Shown one piece after another: positions 34,717 through 43,210 of a stretch of DNA of 64,000 nucleotides. A program made the translations under genes and the position numbers. The DNA lies in NCBI RefSeq assembly GCF_014200595.1, contig NZ_JACHCG010000007.1:62001-126000 (forward strand), in the 5' to 3' direction. Position 1 is the first letter of the stretch. Each line of letters starts with the position of its first letter. The notes below the pieces were generated by a model, which saw only the letters and a program-made list of their open reading frames with translations, did not search any database and was not told the origin of the DNA. The stretch comes from Pedobacter cryoconitis. Lineage in GTDB: Bacteria; Bacteroidota; Bacteroidia; Sphingobacteriales; Sphingobacteriaceae.

Positions 34717-37035
34717 TTACTCAATGGAGCGTTTGTTGTAAATGAGATACCCCAAATGTAGTAAAACGCCGTTTCTTTTTATCGGATCATCATATAAATT
34801 ATAACTCAGGCTGACCGGGCCCACTGGTGTATGGTAAACAAGGCCTGCGGTTCCCGCATAATGAATATGATTAAATGTAGGGCTGTTTTTTACATCCTGA
34901 AACCCATTCTGGGTAATTTCCTGGTAAGGTAAAAATAGAAAAGCTTCTACTCTGAGATCCAGATTTTTACGGAGCTTGTAGATGTTTTTCAAGCCTCCTG
35001 CCACATAAGTACTTGCTCTGAATTTCTCCAGGAATAAAGACCTGCTGTCCTGTAACGGATAAAATGCTGGTGCGACCAGCAGCGTGGAATAGTAATTTGA
35101 AAACAACGGCTGATTGGATATTACACCTTCTACCAGGTAGCCAAGAGTGTATTTGCCTTTGTGAAAGAAATAATTTTCATCGCTCAGTTTGGCATTAAAC
35201 CAGGCTCTGTGTTTTTCATTTTCTTCTATATCTGTTGAAACCCCGCTATTCCTGGAGATATTGCCGGGCGTATAAGTTTCCACACCATTGAAATAATTAA
35301 CACTGAGCAGGAAATTCCTGCCCCGGGTAGCATACTGTTTCCGGTTAAAAGTATTCTGTTCAAAAGCTACCGTAGTTCTGGATCCGTTGAAAACAGTTTT
35401 ATCTAAGATGTCACCAATATTAAAGGAATTGGTAGGACTATAATGGTCATTGTTGTTGATGAATGAAGTGCTGAGCGTGATCCTGGTATTGCGGTTCAAT
35501 GGGATCCCTGCTTTAAGTTCAATCTTTCTGTCCGACTGCTCAATATAAGTGGGGTGCGGATTTTCAATAAAAATCTGGCTCGTATTATAGAAGTTAAAGT
35601 GATTATAAGTCATTTCGCCGCTTAAAAAGAAAGGTAATTTTGAAGGATAATCAATACGGCCATTGAGTTGAACAGACTCGTAAAAACGACCCGAATAAAA
35701 GTTCGTACCGAAAGTATAAGCCTTGCGGTCGAGATAGTTATACTGCAAACCAAGGAACACGTTACTAATTGGCCGGCTGGAAATATTACCACCAAAATCA
35801 AGTTTAAAGCTCCTTTTGGGTTTGGCTACGATGCCGAAAATATAACTATCAGATTCCGGGTTGTAAGTTATCTTTGGGTAAATAGTTTCGAAAGTTTCAT
35901 CTGCTACCAGTTTATAATAACCCTGTTTGATATCTGCCAGGTTAAAGGTTGGTTTATCGCTTTTAAACAGACGTTCGATATAGCGTTTCTGCTGACTGTT
36001 CACACCCGTCACCTTCACATCGCTAAATACCAGCTGCGGCTTTTTATTGTTGAAAATGCTTCTTTTAAGCGCGAGTTCTTCGGAGCTGACCCTGCGTTGT
36101 ACCGATTTCAGGATTCTGGGCATATCAGCCATCGTTGCATCATATCCTTGCTTAATCAGTTCGGCAACAGGGCTGAAGTTACTGGAACTAAAATCCTGCA
36201 GATCGGGTTGGATGTAGATTCCATTTTTACCAACTAAAGTAGAATCTGATTTAGATAAAAACATGAATAGCATCAGCCTGTTGATCAGGCGTTCATCCCC
36301 GGTTTTTGGATACTCCTTAAAATTTTTGGAAGACACATTTGCGCCGATAATATAATCGGGTTTGAACTCTTTTTGCATTACATCGGCAGGGAAATTATTA
36401 TATAACCCACCGTCAAATACATATTTATTGTCCAGTTTAATTGGTCTGTAGATCATCGGGACAGTCATCGTAGCCCTTACAGCCTCGGCCAGACTGCCAC
36501 TTTTTACCGTGATACTGGTTTGTGAAAATATATCAGATACCATGCAGCGGTAAGGCACAAAGAGATTGTTGAAATTATCTTTGGCTATGGCCGATGCTTG
36601 TGATAACAATTCAATTAAAGCGAAGTTTAAAGGGATGTCATTCACCAGGTTAGACCGGAAGTTTACCCGTAAAGCTGTGTCGATAGAAAGTTTAGCCGTA
36701 ATCAAAGAAGCATTGATACTGCTTTTCTGAAAGAAGAAACTATAGTCACTTTTAAACCTGCCGCTTACCCAATCCTGAAAATCAGTAGTGAGTGCTATTT
36801 TTTCAATTTGTTCCGGAGAATAGCCCGATGCATAAAGCGCGCCTACAATTCCACCCATTGAAGTTCCGGTGATATAGTCAATCGGAATATGATTTTCTTC
36901 GAGTGCCTTCAATGTTCCGATATGCGCCAAACCTTTAGCCCCGCCTCCACTGAGAACTAGTCCAACCTTTTGCGCATTGGCCTGAAATGTGCAAAAACAG
37001 AGTAAACCGAGAAAGATTTTCTTTAAGCAGATCAC
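34717..37035 (-). CDS. Patatin-like phospholipase fused to a POTRA/outer-membrane barrel
   Basis: The 772-residue protein has a signal peptide (cleavage near QANAQ), then a patatin domain (about 25-310) with the oxyanion motif LSGGGAKGLAHIG, nucleophile GTSMGG (Ser about 59) and catalytic Asp in DGGLYNNFP (about 208). A POTRA-like segment follows (QLVFSDVKVTGVNSQQKRYIERLF), and then a BamA-type barrel to the end (GVLLHLGYLIYNKRSIE). The layout resembles type Vd (PlpD-like) autotransporters. A phospholipase A activity at or beyond the outer membrane is inferred. It lies close to tamL, another Omp85-related gene. Confidence 0.92.
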   Translation of the reverse strand: MICLKKIFLGLLCFCTFQANAQKVGLVLSGGGAKGLAHIGTLKALEENHIPIDYITGTSMGGIVGALYASGYSPEQIEKIALTTDFQDWVSGRFKSDYSFFFQKSSINASLITAKLSIDTALRVNFRSNLVNDIPLNFALIELLSQASAIAKDNFNNLFVPYRCMVSDIFSQTSITVKSGSLAEAVRATMTVPMIYRPIKLDNKYVFDGGLYNNFPADVMQKEFKPDYIIGANVSSKNFKEYPKTGDERLINRLMLFMFLSKSDSTLVGKNGIYIQPDLQDFSSSNFSPVAELIKQGYDATMADMPRILKSVQRRVSSEELALKRSIFNNKKPQLVFSDVKVTGVNSQQKRYIERLFKSDKPTFNLADIKQGYYKLVADETFETIYPKITYNPESDSYIFGIVAKPKRSFKLDFGGNISSRPISNVFLGLQYNYLDRKAYTFGTNFYSGRFYESVQLNGRIDYPSKLPFFLSGEMTYNHFNFYNTSQIFIENPHPTYIEQSDRKIELKAGIPLNRNTRITLSTSFINNNDHYSPTNSFNIGDILDKTVFNGSRTTVAFEQNTFNRKQYATRGRNFLLSVNYFNGVETYTPGNISRNSGVSTDIEENEKHRAWFNAKLSDENYFFHKGKYTLGYLVEGVISNQPLFSNYYSTLLVAPAFYPLQDSRSLFLEKFRASTYVAGGLKNIYKLRKNLDLRVEAFLFLPYQEITQNGFQDVKNSPTFNHIHYAGTAGLVYHTPVGPVSLSYNLYDDPIKRNGVLLHLGYLIYNKRSIE

Positions 37036-37067
37036 TTTCCTAAATTACAGGTTTTCTTTTAGAAGCG

Positions 37068-37556
37068 CTAGTTTAACACGTAAATATTATAAGTAAGCAG
37101 CGTTGCAAAACTTACCCATAAAAAGTAAGGGATGTAAAGTAAGCCTGCGGTTTTGTCAATCTTATAGAAAACTATGCCATTCACCAGGATGGCTGCAAGC
37201 AAGAAGATCATCTCAATCAGCGCGGCACCGATCAGCTGATGGTAAAAGAATAAATATGACCAGCATAAATTCAGAATCAGCTGGATAAAGTAAAATGCGA
37301 TCGTTCTTGGCAGATGTGTAATCTGTGCTCTTTTATTCCAGACCAGGTAAGCAGAAACTCCGGTCAGGATAAATAATAAAGACCATACTGGAGGAAATAG
37401 CCAGTCAGGCGGGTTAAAAGATGGCTTTTCCAGAAAAGGGTACCAGGATTTGATTGTCTTTTGCGTAATGTATCCCCCGATGGCACCAAAGGTTAACGGA
37501 ATGAGCATATTGATCAGGAACGGAACAAATTTAAAGCGGCTTTCGGTGCTTGTCAT
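37068..37556 (-). CDS. TspO/MBR family protein
   Basis: With ATG 37556 as start the product has 162 residues, the usual TspO size, and five hydrophobic segments. Conserved features are FGAIGGYITQK, WYPFLEKPSFNPPDWLFPPVWSLLFILTGVSAYLVW (near 35-70) and LNLCWSYLFFYHQLIGAALIEMIFL. TspO proteins bind tetrapyrroles and cholesterol-like ligands and help with stress responses; the role here is not clear. A longer frame from 37673 would add 39 residues that do not fit the family. It diverges from the second thioesterase gene. Confidence 0.93.
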   Translation of the reverse strand: MTSTESRFKFVPFLINMLIPLTFGAIGGYITQKTIKSWYPFLEKPSFNPPDWLFPPVWSLLFILTGVSAYLVWNKRAQITHLPRTIAFYFIQLILNLCWSYLFFYHQLIGAALIEMIFLLAAILVNGIVFYKIDKTAGLLYIPYFLWVSFATLLTYNIYVLN

Positions 37557-37648
37557 GTACAAGTATTTATTTTCCTTCCGATCAATAATCATGCCCGCCA
37601 GATTTGTCTGTTTTACAAAAAAGGCTAAATTGCAATCAAAAAAACAGC

Positions 37649-38203
37649 ATGTCAGAATATAAGCCCGTTGCAAGTTCCCAGGTTACTTTAACAGAGCTGA
37701 TGATTCCTTCTTACTCGAATTTCGGAGGTAAAATACACGGAGGTATTATCCTTGGCTTAATGGACAAAGTAGCCTACGTTTGTGCTGCAAAACACGCCGA
37801 TGGATACTGTATTACAGCCTCTATTGATGTGGTTGATTTCCTTGCCCCGGTAGAAGTAGGGGAGATTGTTTCTTTGATGGCTTCGGTCAACTATGTAGGA
37901 AGCAGTTCTATGATTATCGGCATCCGGGTCATTTCAGAAAATCTTAAAACCCATGTAATCAAGCATACCAATACCAGCTATTTTACGATGGTAGCTATAG
38001 GGGAGGATAATAAGCCTAAACAAGTTCCTGCATTGCTTTTGAAAAACAGAGAAGATATCAGGCGTTTCTTTCAGGCGATGAACAGGAAAGAGCTGAAGAA
38101 CACTTATAAGAAAGACGAAGCTAGGTTAAAGCAAACCGCCTATGAACACCATAGCTTTATGGACGCGCTAAGCAGAGAACGTTGTAAAGTTGAACTGGAA
38201 TAA
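37649..38203 (+). CDS. Acyl-CoA thioesterase, hotdog fold (second copy)
   Basis: The 184-residue protein shows the BFIT-type hotdog signature LTELMIPSYSNFGGKIHGGIILGLMDKVAYVCAAKHA, where the Asp is catalytic, and VDVVDFLAPVEVGEIVSLMASVNYVGSSSMIIGIRV. The C-terminal tail is helical and charged. I chose ATG 37649 (MSEYKPVASSQ) because the longer frame from 37604 overlaps the divergent tspO leader and adds unlikely residues. Its stop codon lies inside a hairpin shared with the convergent DeoR-type gene. Confidence 0.9.
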   Translation: MSEYKPVASSQVTLTELMIPSYSNFGGKIHGGIILGLMDKVAYVCAAKHADGYCITASIDVVDFLAPVEVGEIVSLMASVNYVGSSSMIIGIRVISENLKTHVIKHTNTSYFTMVAIGEDNKPKQVPALLLKNREDIRRFFQAMNRKELKNTYKKDEARLKQTAYEHHSFMDALSRERCKVELE

Positions 38204-38224
38204 AATTCCCCTGAATTTTATTCC
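38197..38224. terminator. Bidirectional hairpin containing both convergent stop codons
   Basis: A perfect 12-bp stem (38197-38208 with 38213-38224) has a CCCT loop. The stop of the thioesterase gene (38201-38203) lies in the left arm and the stop of the DeoR-type gene (38218-38220) in the right arm. Confidence 0.75.
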
Positions 38225-38988
38225 CTGACAATGGTCACGCTGATCCCTTTGTTCTCCATTAATTTAACCAGTGCCGGTGATATACCGTCATCGGTAATGA
38301 CATGTTGAATCTGATCCAGAGAACAGATCTTTCCTAAGCCTCTTTTTCCCATTTTAGAGCTGTCTGCCAGTACAACTGTAATCTGTGCAGCATTGATCAT
38401 CTTTTGATTCAGTCGTGCTTCCATCAGGCTGGTTGTAGTCAGCCCGGTTTCAATATCAATTCCATCTACCCCTAAAAATAAGATGCTGCAAGACACGTCT
38501 TCTAAAATCTGTTCCGCATAAGGCCCCATTACGGAAGATGAATTTTGTCTTAACTGACCGCCAAGCTGTAAAACCTCGACATGTAAATGGTGTGATAGTT
38601 CAAGGGCAACATTTAACGCTGAAGTTACTACAGTCAGATGTTTCTCTGGATGTATAGCTCTCGCTAAGGCTAACATGGAAGTTCCTGAGGCAATAATGAT
38701 AGAATCATTGTGACCAATCATATCGGCAGCTGCTTTAGCGATCTGTCTTTTTTTATCTGCATGGATCTGCTCTTTTTCCGCAACTGGTTTATCATTGGTG
38801 TAGGGGTTCGTTTTGGAACCTCCGCCATGGGTACGGAAAAGTAATTTCTTATCTTCCAGAAGCTTCAGGTCCTTACGGATAGTAACATCAGAAACTCTCA
38901 TTTGTGTGCTTAGTTCCTGTACATTGACAAAACCTGTTTCCTGAAGTTTCTTTAAAATTAGCTGATGTCTTTCGGTGATACTCTTCAT
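38218..38988 (-). CDS. glpR: DeoR/GlpR-family transcriptional regulator, probable glycerol repressor
   Basis: The 256-residue protein has an N-terminal DeoR helix-turn-helix (ERHQLILKKLQETGFVNVQELSTQMRVSDVTIRKDLKLLEDKKLLFRTHGG) and a C-terminal sugar-phosphate sensor domain with IIASGTSMLALAR, VVTSALNVALEL, LGGQLRQNSSSVMG and LFLGVDGID. It lies divergent to glpD-glpK-glpF, with candidate operators between. That context suggests a repressor released by glycerol-3-phosphate. The symbol rests on context; DeoR proteins as a group sense various phosphorylated sugars. Confidence 0.85.
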   Translation of the reverse strand: MKSITERHQLILKKLQETGFVNVQELSTQMRVSDVTIRKDLKLLEDKKLLFRTHGGGSKTNPYTNDKPVAEKEQIHADKKRQIAKAAADMIGHNDSIIIASGTSMLALARAIHPEKHLTVVTSALNVALELSHHLHVEVLQLGGQLRQNSSSVMGPYAEQILEDVSCSILFLGVDGIDIETGLTTTSLMEARLNQKMINAAQITVVLADSSKMGKRGLGKICSLDQIQHVITDDGISPALVKLMENKGISVTIVRE

Positions 38989-39079
38989 TCCGGTTTAGTT
39001 GTTTGGAGGTTGCGTTAACCAAAAATAAGAAAAAACCGGAAGTTTTTTCAGTTTAAGACCTTATATATTTCACCTGATG

Positions 39080-39099
39080 TTTCGTTTTGTTTCGGTTTC
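39080..39099 (+). promoter_or_regulatory. Candidate DeoR-type operator, upstream site
   Basis: TTTCG occurs twice exactly one helical turn apart (39080-39084 and 39090-39094), followed by TTTC at 39096-39099. DeoR-family regulators often bind such TTTC/GAAA direct repeats. A similar 12-mer occurs inverted at 39234-39245. Confidence 0.5.
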
Positions 39100-39191
39100 A
39101 GGTTATTGTTTTCTTCTCTTTGTAGATAAACATTCTTTATATGGTGTTTTTGAGAGTTTATGAAATAAATAAAGGTTCTTATTGATTTTTA

Positions 39192-39223
39192 TTTGTTTTG
39201 AAATGTTTTATTTTATAAATTTG
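39192..39223 (+). promoter_or_regulatory. Promoter of the glp operon (TTTG-N20-TAAATTTG)
   Basis: Both boxes match the Bacteroidota consensus exactly: -33 TTTG at 39192-39195 and -7 TAAATTTG at 39216-39223, with 20 bp between. Transcription should start near 39230, about 43 bases before glpD. Confidence 0.7.
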
Positions 39224-39233
39224 ATATAGAAAG

Positions 39234-39245
39234 CGAAACAAATCG
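39234..39245 (-). promoter_or_regulatory. Candidate DeoR-type operator, downstream site
   Basis: CGAAACAAATCG is, read on the minus strand, nearly identical to the 12-mer inside the upstream site (11 of 12 bases). It covers the expected start of transcription, a position suited to repression. Confidence 0.5.
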
Positions 39246-39256
39246 TTAGCTCATAT

Positions 39257-39263
39257 AAGGAGG
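39257..39263 (+). promoter_or_regulatory. Strong Shine-Dalgarno sequence before glpD
   Basis: AAGGAGG lies 9 bases before the glpD ATG. This is unusual here, since nearly all other genes in the window lack a recognisable ribosome binding site of this kind. Confidence 0.65.
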
Positions 39264-39272
39264 CCGTTACAC

Positions 39273-40859
39273 ATGAACACAAATAGAAAAGAACTCATAG
39301 GAAATATTGTTGATCCGGAAAAGGTTTGGGATGTAATTGTAGTTGGTGGTGGAGCAACAGGCTTAGGTGCTGCGCTTGATGCAGCCAGCCGGGGTTATCA
39401 GACCTTATTATTAGAACAAGCTGATTTTGCGAAAGGAACATCCAGCCGGAGTACCAAATTAGTCCATGGAGGCGTGCGCTATCTGGCGCAGGGCGATATC
39501 GGACTGGTTAGGGAAGCCTTATATGAACGTGGTTTACTTTTAAAAAACGCAGCCCATTTAGTGAAAAACGAATCATTCATTATTCCAAATTATGAATGGT
39601 GGGGCGGTGCTTTTTATACTATAGGATTAACATTATATGATTTGCTGGCTGGCAAACTGGGCTTCGGCCGTGCCAGACATATCTCTAAAAAAGAAGTCAT
39701 CAGCAAACTTTCTACTATACAGCCTGAACATTTATACGGAGGAGTAGTTTACCACGACGGACAGTTTGATGATTCCCGTCTGGCGGTTAACCTTGCGCAG
39801 ACTAGTCTGGAACAAGGGGCTACGATTTTAAATTATATCCGCGTCACGAGTTTAATTAAAGACGCGCAGGATAAAGTTGCCGGTGTTGTGGCCACAGATA
39901 TAGAATCTGGCGTTACTTATCAGCTGAAAGGTAAAACGGTCATTAATGCGACCGGTGTATTTGTAGATGATCTTTTACAAATGGATAAACCGGGTAAAAA
40001 ACCACTGGTCAGATCAAGTCAGGGTGTCCATTTGGTGATTGAGCGTTCATTTATGCCAGGTGAAGATGCGATCATGATTCCTAAAACGGATGATGGCAGG
40101 GTTTTATTTGTTGTGCCATGGCATGATAAACTGGTTGTGGGCACTACAGATACCCCATTAGATCAGCATAGCCTGGAGCCGGTAGCGTTAGAGGAAGAAA
40201 TTGAATTCATTATGCGTACAGCAGCAAAATACCTGGTTAAAGCACCAACCCGTAAGGATGTGCTGAGTGTATTTGCAGGTTTGCGCCCTTTGGCAGCGCC
40301 AGAAGACGGATCTTCTAAAACAAAAGAAATTTCGAGAAGTCATAAACTGATCGTAACTACATCCGGGCTGATTACAATTACTGGTGGCAAGTGGACAACT
40401 TACCGCAGAATGGGTGAGGACACGATTAATAAAGCGATAGAAGTTGGTAAATTACCAGTCCGTCCTACCAAAACAAAAGAACTTTCTATTCATGGCAGCA
40501 AAGCAGATGTAAACCGCAATGATCACCTTTACATTTACGGAAGTGATGAAGCGGCCGTGTTAGCCTTGGGAGATGAAAATCCAGCCTGGAAAGAAAAGCT
40601 GCATGTACGTTTACCTTATCTTAAAGCCGAAGTTGTCTGGGGTGTCAGGCATGAAATGGCACGTACTGTGGAGGATATTTTAGCCAGAAGAGTAAGAGCA
40701 TTATTCCTGGATGCACGTGCTGCGATTGATATGGCGCCAGCTGTAGCCAAGCTGGTAGCGACAGAACTTCAGTATGATGAAACCTGGGAAAAAGAGCAGG
40801 TTAAAACTTTCAGAAAACTAGCTCAATCTTATTTATTAGAACCTTACACGCCTGAATAG
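39273..40859 (+). CDS. glpD: Glycerol-3-phosphate dehydrogenase (FAD-dependent, aerobic type)
   Basis: The 528-residue flavoenzyme oxidises glycerol-3-phosphate to dihydroxyacetone phosphate, passing electrons to the quinone pool at the inner membrane. The FAD-binding GGGATGLGAALDAASRGYQTLLLEQADFAKGTSSRSTKLVHGGVRYL is near 26-71. ATGVFVDDL, FAGLRPL and TTSGLITITGGKWTTYRRMGED mark the DAO-type core, and a GlpD C-terminal domain follows. It is the first gene of glpD-glpK-glpF-porin, with a consensus promoter and operator-like sites upstream. Confidence 0.96.
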   Translation: MNTNRKELIGNIVDPEKVWDVIVVGGGATGLGAALDAASRGYQTLLLEQADFAKGTSSRSTKLVHGGVRYLAQGDIGLVREALYERGLLLKNAAHLVKNESFIIPNYEWWGGAFYTIGLTLYDLLAGKLGFGRARHISKKEVISKLSTIQPEHLYGGVVYHDGQFDDSRLAVNLAQTSLEQGATILNYIRVTSLIKDAQDKVAGVVATDIESGVTYQLKGKTVINATGVFVDDLLQMDKPGKKPLVRSSQGVHLVIERSFMPGEDAIMIPKTDDGRVLFVVPWHDKLVVGTTDTPLDQHSLEPVALEEEIEFIMRTAAKYLVKAPTRKDVLSVFAGLRPLAAPEDGSSKTKEISRSHKLIVTTSGLITITGGKWTTYRRMGEDTINKAIEVGKLPVRPTKTKELSIHGSKADVNRNDHLYIYGSDEAAVLALGDENPAWKEKLHVRLPYLKAEVVWGVRHEMARTVEDILARRVRALFLDARAAIDMAPAVAKLVATELQYDETWEKEQVKTFRKLAQSYLLEPYTPE

Positions 40860-40902
40860 AAAATACTCAGCGTCAATTAAACCAATATAAATCAATAAAG
40901 TT

Positions 40903-42417
40903 ATGGAAGATTACATTTTGGCTCTGGATCAGGGCACAACGAGCTCTCGTGCAATTATTTTTGATCATAAAGGACAGATTAAATCAACGGCACAGAAGGA
41001 ATTTACCCAGATTTTTCCACAATCAGGATGGGTAGAACATGACCCGAATGAAATTTGGTCTACGCAGGCCAGTGTAGCGGCAGAGGCAACGGTGAAAATA
41101 GGGATCAACGGTTCTAATATCAAGGCAATTGGTATTACGAATCAACGTGAAACGACCATTGTATGGGATCGTGAAACTGGTGAACCTGTTTACAATGCGA
41201 TTGTCTGGCAAGACAGGCGTACCGCAGAATTCTGTGATCAGCTTAAAAAAGATGGTAAGACTGATATGGTCCGTGCCAAAACGGGATTGGTAATTGACTC
41301 TTACTTTTCAGGTACAAAAATAAAATGGATTCTTGATAATGTAGAAGGCGCGCGTGACAGAGCAAATAAAGGAGAGCTGGCATTTGGAACAGTAGATAGC
41401 TGGCTGGTCTGGAAATTTACAAGGGGCCATGTACATGTGACCGATATTACCAATGCAAGCCGTACCATGTTGTTTAACATCAGAACGGAGGAGTGGGATG
41501 ATGAATTACTGGAAATGCTGGATATCCCAAAAAGTATGCTCCCTGAAGTTAAACAATCCAGTGAAATCTACGGAGAAACGACCACCACTATTTTCGCTTC
41601 AAAAATACCGATCGCCGGAATTGCGGGAGATCAGCATGCTGCGCTTTTCGGACAGATGTGTATTGAAAAAGCCATGGTTAAAAACACTTATGGAACCGGC
41701 TGTTTTATGCTGATGAACATTGGTGATGAATTCATGGAATCAAAAAATAACTTATTGACTACAGTTGCCTGGAAAATTAACGGTAAAATACAATATGCCT
41801 TTGAAGGAAGCATCTTCATTGGAGGAGCAGTTGTACAATGGCTCCGTGATGGCTTAGGTGTGATTAAAAAATCTGCTGATGTAGAAAAACTGGCTGCAAG
41901 TGTTAAAGACACGCAGGGAGTTTATTTTGTCCCTGCATTTGCTGGTTTAGGTGCGCCTTACTGGAAACCTGATGCAAGAGGTACTATTGTAGGACTGAGC
42001 AGAGGCAGTACATCTGCACATATTGCGCTTGCTGCACTGGAATCTATAGCCTACCAGACCAGGGATGTTTTAAAAGCAATGGAGGCTGATGCTGGAATGG
42101 AAATTAAAGAATTAAGAGTCGATGGCGGGGCAACTGCAAACGATCTGCTGATGCAATTTCAATCTGACTTGCTGAATTGTAAAGTGATCCGTCCGAATGT
42201 AGTGGAAACTACAGCTTTAGGAGCTGCTTATTTAGCGGGATTAGCAGTTGGTTTCTGGGATAGCGTAGAAGAGATTCAACAGTTATGGAAGTCTGAAAAA
42301 GAGTTTGTTCCTACAGGAGATCAGACGGTGATTAAAAAGGGGATTAAGAATTGGAAGAGAGCTATTCATGCTGCACAAAGCTGGAATGAAGAGTTACCTG
42401 ATGCAGATTCAAACTAA
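40903..42417 (+). CDS. glpK: Glycerol kinase
   Basis: The 504-residue FGGY-family kinase makes glycerol-3-phosphate from glycerol and ATP. Landmarks are [20 protein letters not shown] (near 6-25), [65 protein letters not shown], and [28 protein letters not shown], the FGGY signature region. It starts 43 bp after glpD in the same operon. It should act in the cytosol on glycerol admitted by GlpF. Confidence 0.98.
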   Translation: MEDYILALDQGTTSSRAIIFDHKGQIKSTAQKEFTQIFPQSGWVEHDPNEIWSTQASVAAEATVKIGINGSNIKAIGITNQRETTIVWDRETGEPVYNAIVWQDRRTAEFCDQLKKDGKTDMVRAKTGLVIDSYFSGTKIKWILDNVEGARDRANKGELAFGTVDSWLVWKFTRGHVHVTDITNASRTMLFNIRTEEWDDELLEMLDIPKSMLPEVKQSSEIYGETTTTIFASKIPIAGIAGDQHAALFGQMCIEKAMVKNTYGTGCFMLMNIGDEFMESKNNLLTTVAWKINGKIQYAFEGSIFIGGAVVQWLRDGLGVIKKSADVEKLAASVKDTQGVYFVPAFAGLGAPYWKPDARGTIVGLSRGSTSAHIALAALESIAYQTRDVLKAMEADAGMEIKELRVDGGATANDLLMQFQSDLLNCKVIRPNVVETTALGAAYLAGLAVGFWDSVEEIQQLWKSEKEFVPTGDQTVIKKGIKNWKRAIHAAQSWNEELPDADSN

Positions 42418-42441
42418 TTATTCACCTTTAATTTTACCAGA

Positions 42442-43170
42442 ATGACTCCATTCATAGCAGAACTTATAGGTACAATGTTACTTATACTTTTAGGCGATGG
42501 CGTAGTAGCCAATGTCGTATTAAATGATACTAAAGGAAATAATAGCGGGTGGATGGTTATTACCACTGCCTGGGGACTGGCAGTTTTTGTAGGGGTAACA
42601 GTTGCCGGCCCTTATAGTGGTGCGCATTTAAATCCTGCGGTCACTATCGGTCTTGCAATAGCCGGAAAATTTGCCTGGGCAAGTGTGCTCCCTTATATAG
42701 CTGCACAGTTAATAGGAGCGGGGATGGGTGCATTCCTGGTTTGGGTGATGTATAAAGACCATTTTAACAAAGACAATGATCCGGCAGCTATGCTGGCCTG
42801 TTTTTGTACCGGCCCTGCTATCCGTAATTACACTTCAAATATAACCAGTGAAATTATCGGTGCATTTGTATTGGTATTTACAGTTTTCTATATCACCGGA
42901 GCTGAAATTACACCCACTAAAATACCTGTTGGTTTAGGCTCTGTCGGAGCTGTTCCTGTTGCTTTTCTGGTTTGGGTGATTGGCCTTTCATTAGGAGGGA
43001 CTACCGGATATGCGATTAACCCGGCACGTGATCTGGCGCCCAGAATTATTCATGCTTTAGTACCTATCAAAGGGAAGGGCACCAGTGACTGGACTTATGC
43101 CTGGATTCCTATTCTCGGTCCGGTTGTGGGGGCAGCGATAGCAGCTTTTCTTTATTTACAGCTTCACTAA
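42442..43170 (+). CDS. glpF: Glycerol uptake facilitator (MIP/aquaglyceroporin family)
   Basis: The 242-residue membrane protein has six hydrophobic helices and both pore half-helices with NPA boxes: GAHLNPAVTIG (near 66) and GYAINPARDLAPR (near 191). The Asp after the second NPAR is typical of glycerol-conducting members rather than water-specific aquaporins. It should let glycerol diffuse across the inner membrane, with trapping by the adjacent glycerol kinase. It lies 24 bp after glpK. Confidence 0.95.
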   Translation: MTPFIAELIGTMLLILLGDGVVANVVLNDTKGNNSGWMVITTAWGLAVFVGVTVAGPYSGAHLNPAVTIGLAIAGKFAWASVLPYIAAQLIGAGMGAFLVWVMYKDHFNKDNDPAAMLACFCTGPAIRNYTSNITSEIIGAFVLVFTVFYITGAEITPTKIPVGLGSVGAVPVAFLVWVIGLSLGGTTGYAINPARDLAPRIIHALVPIKGKGTSDWTYAWIPILGPVVGAAIAAFLYLQLH

Positions 43171-43210
43171 TCAGCAGTTAAACAAAACAGAACTTCTTAA
43201 ATAGATTTTT

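Noticed and set aside
35668..36237. 189-codon plus-strand open frame inside the patatin gene
   Set aside because: It is antisense to a clearly coding region with conserved motifs, and its translation resembles no known fold; it is a shadow frame.
37557..37673. 39-residue N-terminal extension of TspO
   Set aside because: It would make TspO longer than its usual size and overlap the divergent thioesterase start; the internal ATG 37556 fits the family.
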